Source: Deltaproteobacteria bacterium
Lineage (GTDB): Bacteria; Desulfobacterota; Binatia; Binatales; Binataceae
Reading direction: 5' to 3'
DNA length: 48,816 nucleotides
Assembly: GCA_021801125.1 (NCBI GenBank)
Contig: JAJYYI010000002.1
Coordinates: 1-48,816, forward strand
Position numbers and translations under genes: made by a program. This document shows, piece after piece, positions 42,439-48,816 of this stretch. Numbering within the stretch: the stretch's first letter is position 1; each line of letters opens with the position of its first letter. The notes under the pieces were generated by a model. It was not told the DNA's origin. It saw nothing but the letters and a program-made list of their open reading frames with translations, and made no database searches.

Positions 42439-44004
42439 ATGGCCGATTGTGGGGCCTCATTGCTGCTCTATCGTGGAACTGTCTTGGGACGTCCCGATTG
42501 CGACTCGGTGGCGATCAAGTCCGGCCGGATCGCGGCGCTCGGCAGATCCGCTGAGCTGCGAAAGCTAACCAGTCCGGAAACCCGGCTGGTGGACCTAAAC
42601 GGCGCCACGGTCGCCCCCGGCTTTATCGATTGCCATCTGCACTTCCTCGAGGCTGCGTCGGTCGCTGCGGGTCTCGACCTAAGCGGTGAAACGAGCCTCG
42701 CTCGCATGCTCGATCTGCTGCGCGACTACGCCTCGGGAGCGCCCCCAGGCGAATGGGTTAAGGCCTTCGGCTGCGACGAGGCCCAGACAGTCGAAGGGCG
42801 CGGACCCAGCCGCGACGAACTCGATCGGGCCGTGCCGCGAAATCCGCTCCGATTACGGCATCAAACCCTGCACGCTTCCTGGTTGAATTCGCGCGGGATT
42901 GAGGCCTTGGGGCTCGCGACCGGTGCGGCGGCACTGCCCGCCGGCGCGCGGGCCTTGCGAGATTTGAACGGGAATCTCAGCGGGCTCGTGGTCGGGATGG
43001 AAGAATGGCTCTCGCGCCGAATCCCGCGAGTTTCTCTGGACGATCTGGAAGCACGAGCTCGTACCTTCAGTTCGGCATTGGCCAGGGCCGGTGTTACCTC
43101 GTTCACGGACGCGGGCGCGGGAAACGGAATGGAAGAGCTGAGACTGTTCGCGGGTCTTGCCCGGGTCGGCGCGATTCGGCAGAGAATCGGCATGATGATC
43201 GGCGCTGAGCATCTCGAAGAGGCCATCCGCGCTGGGTTGTCAACGCGCGAAGAGATGGTCGCCTTGCGAGGCGTTAAGTTCATGCCCGCGCCAATCGTGC
43301 GAGCGCGCTCAGGCAAACAGGCGGACGAGCCGACTCGCGAGCTGTGGATTAGTTGGGCGGAGCGCGCGCAAAGGATGGGGCTGCCTTGCGCCTTTCATGC
43401 TACCGAGGTCGAGGAGCTGGAAACCGCGTTGGGGGTTATCGAGGGAGTTCAAAGCCGGGTCGGAGCGACAACTCTTTCGGGGCCCGATAAAGCGGCTACC
43501 TTGCGGTTTCGCATCGAGCACGCAAGCCTTATTCCGCCGAATTACCTCGAACGACTCTTGGCGTGCGGCGCCTGGGTGGTCAGCAATCCGGGTTTCCTTT
43601 ACTTCCGCGGTCGCAAGTACGCCGCGGAGCCGGGCTTGTTGCCGTACCTGTTTCCGCTGCGCAGTCTTGTCGACGCGGGCGTGCCGGTGGCGGCTGGCAC
43701 CGACGCGCCTGTGACACCCACCCCGCCCCTAGCGGCGATTTGCGCGGCTGCAACCCGGCGTGATATTCGCGGCGAGGAGCTTTGCACGCGGCAAGCCTTG
43801 AGCGTCGAGGAAGCCCTTTCTCTATTCACCACCCGCGCGGCGCAGCTAAGCGGGAGCGGCGGTGGCGAGCTTGCTCAGGGTAAGGCGGCCGATCTGGTTG
43901 TCCTCGATGCAAACCCGCTCGATGTGCAACCGGAAAAGCTGCGTCATCTCCGGGTCCGGATGACGATCGTCGGCGGAGAGGTTATTTACGAGCAACCTCG
44001 GTGA
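42439..44004 (+). CDS. Amidohydrolase family 3 protein (YtcJ-like)
   Basis: This protein of about 521 residues is a metal-dependent hydrolase. The beta-sandwich part comes first, then the barrel with the first metal motif 'GFIDCHLHF', histidines in 'CAFHATEVEELE' and 'FRIEHASLIPPN', and the aspartate in 'VAAGTDAPVTPTPPLAAI'. The C-terminal 'LSVEEALSLFTTRAAQLSG' and 'GKAADLVVLDANPLDV' are typical. The substrate is unknown; related proteins act on N-substituted formamides or cyclic amides. The ATG at 42439 is chosen because upstream residues show no similarity. Confidence 0.9.
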   Translation: MADCGASLLLYRGTVLGRPDCDSVAIKSGRIAALGRSAELRKLTSPETRLVDLNGATVAPGFIDCHLHFLEAASVAAGLDLSGETSLARMLDLLRDYASGAPPGEWVKAFGCDEAQTVEGRGPSRDELDRAVPRNPLRLRHQTLHASWLNSRGIEALGLATGAAALPAGARALRDLNGNLSGLVVGMEEWLSRRIPRVSLDDLEARARTFSSALARAGVTSFTDAGAGNGMEELRLFAGLARVGAIRQRIGMMIGAEHLEEAIRAGLSTREEMVALRGVKFMPAPIVRARSGKQADEPTRELWISWAERAQRMGLPCAFHATEVEELETALGVIEGVQSRVGATTLSGPDKAATLRFRIEHASLIPPNYLERLLACGAWVVSNPGFLYFRGRKYAAEPGLLPYLFPLRSLVDAGVPVAAGTDAPVTPTPPLAAICAAATRRDIRGEELCTRQALSVEEALSLFTTRAAQLSGSGGGELAQGKAADLVVLDANPLDVQPEKLRHLRVRMTIVGGEVIYEQPR

Positions 44005-44113
44005 ATTGACGAGCGGCGCGACGAAGCAGTCTGAAACCCTTGCGGAGCTTTCGCGAAGCCCGACTTCGAGGGTTGCGGTCGGGGGTTGAGCGAGGGTAGA
44101 CCGGACGATTGGG

Positions 44114-44142
44114 TTAGAAAACGGCTGCCATAGTGCGATAAT
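44114..44142 (+). promoter_or_regulatory. Promoter candidate giving a leaderless crotonase transcript
   Basis: TTAGAA (44114-44119) and GATAAT (44137-44142) are exactly 17 bp apart. The expected start of transcription, about 7 nt after the -10, coincides with the ATG at 44151. No ribosome site is present. Confidence 0.45.
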
Positions 44143-44150
44143 TACGGTTG

Positions 44151-44924
44151 ATGAATAGTGCGGCGCATCGCGGTTTCACCACGGTGCGATACGAAAAGCG
44201 TGGCAACGTAGCCTGGATCACGCTCAACCGCCCCGAGCGCCTAAACGCGTACAACATGGCGATGCGGGACGAGCTTTTCGAGATTTTGCTCGCCCTGCAC
44301 GCGGACCCCGAGGTCGGCGCTGTGGTGCTCACCGGCGCGGGACGCGCGTTTTCCACCGGCGGCGACGTTTCTGAGTTCGGCTCGGCGCCGTCGCCGATAA
44401 TAGCGCGCTGGGTTCGGTTCCGGCGGGACGTGTGGGGGCTTTTGCGCGCCCTGGAGATACCGACGCTGGCGGCGGTTCACGGCTTAACCGTGGGCGGGGG
44501 GCTCGAGATGGCAATGTTGTGCGACCTGGCGATCGCGGCCTCGGACACCCGCATCTGCTTGCCCGAGGCCGGGCTCGGCATGATTCCGGGCGTGTGCGGT
44601 ACGCAAACTGTAACGCGCCGCGCTCGCCTAGGAGTCAGCTTGGACCTCTGTCTCACTGGGCGCTGGATTGACGCCCTGGAAGCCCAGCGTATAGGTTTAG
44701 TGGCCGAAGTAGTGCCGAGGGCAACGTTAGACGTGCGCGCCGTGCACTTGGCCGAGCGCTTGGTGCGAATGCCTCGGCTGGCGACGGCTGCGGCGAAGAC
44801 CGCAGTGTGGGAGGGGCTCGACATGCCGCTCGGTCAAGGACTGGAGTTGGAACACCGGCTGGCCGCACGCTTGCGGCGGCGAATGTCCCAAAAGCATGCC
44901 ACAGGTGACCTCGCGCAGAGTTGA
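44151..44924 (+). CDS. Enoyl-CoA hydratase/isomerase family protein
   Basis: This 257-residue crotonase has both catalytic glutamates: E119 in 'TVGGGLEMAMLCD' and E139 in 'CLPEAGLG'. The oxyanion-hole region is 'TGAGRAFSTGGDVSEF'. It should hydrate or isomerise enoyl-CoA. It lies about 100 bp before an acyl-CoA ligase on the same strand, suggesting a degradation pathway for an activated acid. No thiolase or acyl-CoA dehydrogenase is visible nearby, so the pathway is incomplete in this window. Confidence 0.92.
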   Translation: MNSAAHRGFTTVRYEKRGNVAWITLNRPERLNAYNMAMRDELFEILLALHADPEVGAVVLTGAGRAFSTGGDVSEFGSAPSPIIARWVRFRRDVWGLLRALEIPTLAAVHGLTVGGGLEMAMLCDLAIAASDTRICLPEAGLGMIPGVCGTQTVTRRARLGVSLDLCLTGRWIDALEAQRIGLVAEVVPRATLDVRAVHLAERLVRMPRLATAAAKTAVWEGLDMPLGQGLELEHRLAARLRRRMSQKHATGDLAQS

Positions 44925-45026
44925 CGACGCGCGCTTGGGGGGTGGCGACGGTCGCCGACAAATTGAAAACGGGGAAACGACCTTGCGGTCGAATTCGAGC
45001 AATCAAGCAAGGAGGACAGGCGTTCC

Positions 45027-46583
45027 GTGAACACGGCGAATTTCGTCAGCATTCCTGCATCGGTTTTTCCCGACCAGGAAATCGTGGTCTTTGGAGATAA
45101 ACGGTTCACGTACGCACAACTACACGATCGCGTATGCCGCACCGCCACGGTTTACAAGGATTTGGGATTAAAGCGGCGCGACGTCGTCGCCATTATCGAT
45201 ACCAACTCGGACGTGTACGTCGCCGCCTACTACGCGGCAGCTAAGTGCGGCCTGACGTTCTTGCCTCTTAACTACCGGGCTAAAGACCCCGAGCTGGAGT
45301 ACATGATCAATACCGCGGGGGCTAAGGTGCTTCTGGCGGGCGAGCGCTATCATGAGCAGATTCGCCGGATTCGGCCGCGGCTCGAAACGGTCGCCGCGGT
45401 GCTCACGACCGGCGGGCCTGCGGTCGGTTTCCCGAGCCTGCCGGAGCACGTAGAACAGGCCGCGCCTGAGGAGACCGACGCTGAGGTCGAGGACGACGAG
45501 GTTTCCGTCCTGATGTATACCAGCGGAACCACCTCGCTGCCCAAGGGCGTGATGCTCAGCTTTCATGACTTCACCGCTTACGTGACGGCTAACGTTGAGA
45601 TGGCCGATGGTAGCGACCGAGGCACCGCGCTGGTCTGCGTGCCGTTCTACCACATCGCCGGCATGGTCGCGATTATGACCAATATCTGGAGCGGGCGAAG
45701 GATGATTTTGATGCCGCAGTTCGAGGCCCGCGGGTGGCTGAACCTGGTCGGACGCGAGCGCGTCACCCATGCTTTCGTGGTGCCCACCATGATGAAGCAA
45801 CTGCTCGACGAGCCCAACTTCTCCAAAGCCGATTTTTCCTCGCTCACCAACCTTGCCTATGGCGGCGCCGCGATGCCGCTGCCGGTCATTCGGCGCGCAA
45901 TCGCCGCGTTTCCCAAACACGTTGGCTTCGTAAACGCGTACGGGCAAACCGAGACCACATCCTCGCTCACCGTGCTCGGCCCCGAGGACCATCGGCTGGA
46001 AGGAGACGCGGCGCAAGTCGAACTCAAGCTTAAGCGGCTATCCTCGATTGGGCGGCCGCTGCCGGACGTCGAGGTCAAAATCGTCGGCGAGAACGCGGAA
46101 GTTCTGCCGCCCGAGCAGGTGGGCGAGATCTGCATTCGAACGCCACGCGTGATGAAAGGGTATGCCGGCCGCGGCGACGAAGCTATGATGGCCGACGGCT
46201 TTCGCGCGACGGGCGACCTCGGCTGGATCGATCGCGACGGCTATATTTTCTTCGCCGGCCGCAAGGACGACATGATTATCCGCGGGGGCGAGAATATCGC
46301 TCCGGCGGAAATCGAAGCTGTTTTGACCAGTCATCCTGCCGTTGAGGAAGCGGCCATAATCGGTGTTCCGTCGCAGGAATGGGGCGAGACCGTCAAGGCT
46401 TTTATCGTGCTGCAGGAAGGTAAGCAGGCGACCCCCAAAGAGCTGGACGCGTTTTGCCGCGCTCGTTTGGCCAGCTTCAAGTGCCCGGAGACCTACGAAG
46501 TGGTCGAGTCGTTGCCGAAGAATCAGCTAGGCAAGATTCTCCGCAACGAACTACGAGCGCGCCAGACCGCGGCTTCCGCGTAG
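45027..46583 (+). CDS. AMP-forming acyl-CoA synthetase (fatty acid/aryl-CoA ligase type)
   Basis: This 518-residue ANL superfamily enzyme activates a carboxylate with ATP and CoA. It has the P-loop 'YTSGTTSLPKGVM' near residue 163, 'NAYGQTETTS', 'TGDLGWIDRDGYIFFAGRKDDMIIRGGENI' (the hinge), and the C-terminal lysine motif 'LPKNQLGKILR'. The substrate is not evident; similar proteins act on medium- or long-chain fatty acids or aromatic acids. The GTG start has AAGGAGGA about 10 nt upstream. It lies between two crotonase genes. Confidence 0.93.
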   Translation: MNTANFVSIPASVFPDQEIVVFGDKRFTYAQLHDRVCRTATVYKDLGLKRRDVVAIIDTNSDVYVAAYYAAAKCGLTFLPLNYRAKDPELEYMINTAGAKVLLAGERYHEQIRRIRPRLETVAAVLTTGGPAVGFPSLPEHVEQAAPEETDAEVEDDEVSVLMYTSGTTSLPKGVMLSFHDFTAYVTANVEMADGSDRGTALVCVPFYHIAGMVAIMTNIWSGRRMILMPQFEARGWLNLVGRERVTHAFVVPTMMKQLLDEPNFSKADFSSLTNLAYGGAAMPLPVIRRAIAAFPKHVGFVNAYGQTETTSSLTVLGPEDHRLEGDAAQVELKLKRLSSIGRPLPDVEVKIVGENAEVLPPEQVGEICIRTPRVMKGYAGRGDEAMMADGFRATGDLGWIDRDGYIFFAGRKDDMIIRGGENIAPAEIEAVLTSHPAVEEAAIIGVPSQEWGETVKAFIVLQEGKQATPKELDAFCRARLASFKCPETYEVVESLPKNQLGKILRNELRARQTAASA

Positions 46584-46704
46584 GTCATCATTGCGATGTT
46601 CGGAGCGGCGCGGGATCGGCCATCGTGAGCGAAAACTCTAGACGTGCGGCGCCGACTCCCCGTGCCCAGGCTCAACTCCCAGCTATGTCGCTCGCTTTTC
46701 CGCC

Positions 46705-47475
46705 ATGAGAACTAGAAGTGCAAATGGCCTATCCTCGCGCGCAGACGGCCTTGAGGTCGAGCGCGGTTCGGGCGGCATGGTGCTCACGATGCGATGGCCG
46801 GTCCGCAGCGGCGCACGGCTTGACGCCGCGATGGCCATTCAGCTGATGGAACTGGCGCAGGAAGCCGAGGATGACGATGCGGTGCGGCTGATCGCCTTGA
46901 CGGGTTCCGGAGCATGGTTTTGCGCCGGCTTCGAGCCGGATATCGACCCGCGGTTGGTGGAGACCTTTGCGGCACTGTCGAAACCGACGGTGGGGATCAT
47001 CAACGGCGCCGCCGTCGACGAAGGTTTTGAGTTGGCGATGGCGCTGGACATTCGGGTTGCTTCCCCGGCCGCTCGCTTTGCGCTCACCCAGGTCAGCCGA
47101 GGCCTGATTCCGGTCTTTGGCGGAACTCAGCGCCTGCCGCGAATTATCGGCCAGACGGCCGCCTTGAAGGCGATCTTGACGGGCGAGGAGATCGGCGCAC
47201 GCGAGGCCTTGCGCTTGGGTTTGGTCACGCGGCTTGCGCCGCGCGCGCAGGCTCTGGCGAAGACGGCAAGTCAAATGCTAGACGAACTGTCGGCGCGAGG
47301 GCCAATCGCTCTAAAGCTGGCGAAGGAGGCGGTGCTCAAAGGAGCGGATATGACGCTGCCCCAAGGAATCAGACTGGAAGAAGATCTTTACGCTCTGCTG
47401 CAAACCACCGCTGATCGTGCGGAGGGCGTGCGCGCTTTCCTTGAAAAGCGCAAACCGCTTTTCAAGGGTGAATAG
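46705..47475 (+). CDS. Crotonase-fold protein with an altered active site
   Basis: This 256-residue enoyl-CoA hydratase-like protein keeps the fold landmarks 'GSGAWFCAGFEPDI', 'GAAVDEGFELAMALDIRVAS' and 'RGLIPVFGGTQRLPRIIGQ'. E109 corresponds to one catalytic glutamate of crotonase. The second, in the usual PE before the GLIPG segment, is replaced (TQ, Q129). It may therefore be an isomerase, a hydrolase or a non-hydrating member rather than a standard hydratase. It is 121 bp downstream of the acyl-CoA ligase on the same strand, so it probably shares the pathway. Confidence 0.9.
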   Translation: MRTRSANGLSSRADGLEVERGSGGMVLTMRWPVRSGARLDAAMAIQLMELAQEAEDDDAVRLIALTGSGAWFCAGFEPDIDPRLVETFAALSKPTVGIINGAAVDEGFELAMALDIRVASPAARFALTQVSRGLIPVFGGTQRLPRIIGQTAALKAILTGEEIGAREALRLGLVTRLAPRAQALAKTASQMLDELSARGPIALKLAKEAVLKGADMTLPQGIRLEEDLYALLQTTADRAEGVRAFLEKRKPLFKGE

Positions 47476-47522
47476 TCCCGCGTGGACTGAGTAATTGGAA
47501 GGAGGTTCGAGCGATTCGTCTC

Positions 47523-47642
47523 ATGGCTAACCAGTTAGGCAAAGTTTATATCTGCGCCAAGTGCGGCTCTCAGTTGATCGTTACCAAGGCAGGAAGCGGC
47601 ACTCTTAAATGTTGCGGGGCCGTGATGGAGCAAAAGAAATAG
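47523..47642 (+). CDS. Second desulforedoxin-like mini-protein
   Basis: This 39-residue protein is 'MANQLGKVYICAKCG', then 'GSGTLKCCGAVMEQKK', with iron ligands C11, C14, C30 and C31. It is nearly the size of classical desulforedoxin. A strong AAGGAGG at 47499-47505 lies 17 nt before this ATG, which is long; the same frame has an ATT codon at 47514 with ideal spacing, so initiation at a rare start is possible. It is a paralogue of the 42043-42186 protein. Confidence 0.88.
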   Translation: MANQLGKVYICAKCGSQLIVTKAGSGTLKCCGAVMEQKK

Positions 47643-47665
47643 CGTCGTGAGTCACGCCCACGCCT

Positions 47666-48517
47666 TTATGTCATGTTGAAGCCGTCTTTGCCGATCAGCA
47701 CGCGATGGGGGCCCAACCGCGCCCGCATGGCGGCGATCAACGGCGTTTCGGCGCCCGCATTGAGAGCACCGCCGATTCCTAGCTTGCGCCTATAGAGTTC
47801 CTCCATTCCTAATTTTTGTGAACGCTGACCGCCGGCGCCGTCGCCGGCATAGGTGTCCACGACTACGCGATCGGCCGCCTCGGCGGCAAGCCTCGCGAAG
47901 CGCTCTGGGCGATTTGGCAACATCGGCGCGATCGCAAGCTGCACAAACAGACCGGCCTCGCGCAGCCGGCGCGCGGTCAACAGTCGGCGCGCAACCGAAG
48001 GGGAGGTCGGCGTCAACGCGCGTCGTACGCGCTCATCATCGGTCTCGAGTGTCAGCGACACGATCAGACGGTCGCGCAGGGCGCGCAATATATCAGCATC
48101 GCGCTCTACCAGGGGGCTTCGCGTTTGCAACACGAGCCGGCGGGGCGAGCGCCGGACGAACTGCTCGAGCGCCGCGTGCGTAAGCTTAAGCAGGCGTTCA
48201 TAGCCCTGATAAGGGTCGGTTGCGCTCGACATAAAGACAGCAGAGTCTTGAAGCTTACCGCTCGCCTCAAGCGCCTTGAGCTCGACCTCGAGAAGCTGTG
48301 GCAGATTTATTTTGGCGACCACCCAGGTTCCCCATGCCCCAGGCATGGTCTGGGCAACGGGCAGCATGCGGACGTAGCAGAATGGACAGCCGCCGTTATC
48401 GCCGAAGGCGCATCCTATATACGGGTTAAGCGAAAAAGCAAATTTCTCAAGAAAACCGCCGGTCGGCGTCAGCGCGCGTGTGACTTGACGCTCAATATAG
48501 AACCGTGACGGCTTCAT
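47666..48517 (-). CDS. Radical SAM protein, SPL/Rv2578c-like family, with CX7CX2C motif
   Basis: This protein has about 283 residues. The N-terminal part resembles the spore-photoproduct-lyase-like radical SAM group: 'LNPYIGC', then a cluster motif with C36, C44 and C47. Here four residues (DNGG) appear to be inserted, so the motif is CX7CX2C instead of CX3CX2C. 'CYVR', 'SSATDPYQGYE' (SAM region) and 'RLVLQTRSPLVERDADIL' follow the family pattern. The reaction is unknown. The frame is open to 48553, but the ATG at 48517 fits the family start better. Confidence 0.88.
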   Translation of the reverse strand: MKPSRFYIERQVTRALTPTGGFLEKFAFSLNPYIGCAFGDNGGCPFCYVRMLPVAQTMPGAWGTWVVAKINLPQLLEVELKALEASGKLQDSAVFMSSATDPYQGYERLLKLTHAALEQFVRRSPRRLVLQTRSPLVERDADILRALRDRLIVSLTLETDDERVRRALTPTSPSVARRLLTARRLREAGLFVQLAIAPMLPNRPERFARLAAEAADRVVVDTYAGDGAGGQRSQKLGMEELYRRKLGIGGALNAGAETPLIAAMRARLGPHRVLIGKDGFNMT

Positions 48518-48740
48518 CCCTGCATTTTTGGAAACCATATTGCGGTGCGCCACGTAGCTCTCGGCGAGTCGATTGTAGCGCTATTCGAGCAATCCCAGCC
48601 ATGCACCGGATGCGCTGCGCGCACTGTGGCAGAACGGCATGGATAATTGACACTCGCGGCAGAAAAAGTCGTATTTGTATTGCCAGTTATTTCGGTAGTG
48701 TCGGGGAGTTGGTGGAAAAGTGAAAAAGCGTCAAGATCCG

Positions 48741-48761
48741 GCGAGTTGAGCCACAACTCGC
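48741..48761. repeat. 8-bp inverted repeat before the last gene start
   Basis: GCGAGTTG/CAACTCGC with a 5-nt AGCCA loop forms a perfect hairpin 35 nt before the presumed ATG at 48796. No T run follows. It may be a leader structure or a regulator site. Confidence 0.5.
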
Positions 48762-48795
48762 GCCCGCTTGGCGGCGGGTGCCGGAGGATGACGCT

Positions 48796-48816
48796 ATGGA
48801 AAGCGATAGCAGGAAA
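48796..48816 (+). CDS. Start of an unidentified gene running off the right edge
   Basis: An ATG 8 nt after GGAGG (48783-48787) opens a frame MESDSRK that continues past the window. Only seven codons are visible, so nothing can be said of the product. Confidence 0.45.

Noticed and set aside
1-48816. CRISPR arrays, insertion sequences, integrases or attachment repeats
   Set aside because: No regularly spaced direct repeats, transposase or integrase genes were seen. The excisionase-like protein at 17025-17210 stands alone without mobile-element partners.

Overview
The window is a GC-rich (roughly 60% by eye), gene-dense piece of chromosome from a Gram-negative bacterium. Outer-membrane lipid transport (mlaEFDCA), a periplasmic Spy/CpxP-like protein and lipoproteins show a double membrane. 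An LLM-type (luciferase-like) oxidoreductase and cofC point to coenzyme F420. Two desulforedoxin-type proteins, several acyl-CoA genes and a probable selenoprotein fit a deltaproteobacterial or 'Binatota'-like soil lineage. That placement is inference from gene content, not a database result. I see no rRNA, tRNA, CRISPR array, insertion sequence or prophage.

Layout. 1-2085 (minus): the start of a short-chain dehydrogenase, a Spy/CpxP-like protein, and an anti-sigma/ECF sigma pair. 2404-7240 (mostly plus): LLM oxidoreductase, beta-hydroxyacid-dehydrogenase-like enzyme, a peroxiredoxin with UGA at its catalytic position, thiD-tenA for thiamine salvage, and sufT. 7479-12522: macro-domain protein, a peptide-type ABC importer without an adjacent ATPase, and mtnA. 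12752-18293: a hypothetical protein, an RRM RNA-binding protein, an RNB-domain nuclease, a small helix-turn-helix protein and rnhB, separated by long non-coding gaps. 18542-25778: pdhA-pdhB-pdhC-lpdA-lipB-lipA, a complete lipoate-dependent 2-oxoacid dehydrogenase with its lipoylation enzymes. 25741-29922 (minus): mlaE-F-D-C-A, then cofC. 31752-38157 (plus): TPR/SH3 lipoprotein, rplU-rpmA-obgE-proB-proA-nadD-rsfS. 38204-40654 (minus): THUMP methyltransferase, efp, small membrane protein. 40840-48516: ygfZ, desulforedoxin, amidohydrolase, two crotonases around an acyl-CoA ligase, a second desulforedoxin, and a radical SAM protein.

How the parts connect: the PDH complex needs lipoyl groups made by LipB and LipA. 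LipA and other Fe-S enzymes need cluster assembly helpers such as SufT and YgfZ. CofC supplies F420 for enzymes like the LLM protein. The acyl-CoA ligase and crotonases form a carboxylate-activation and degradation block.

The strongest unusual signal is the peroxiredoxin at 4483-4935. The codon for its peroxidatic cysteine is UGA, followed at the right distance by a perfect 6-bp hairpin with a GUU loop, as expected for a bacterial SECIS element. Other points of interest are a radical SAM protein with a CX7CX2C cluster motif, an RNase HII with GVG instead of GRG, an EF-P without the modifiable loop lysine, a crotonase lacking one catalytic glutamate, and twin desulforedoxin-like mini-proteins.
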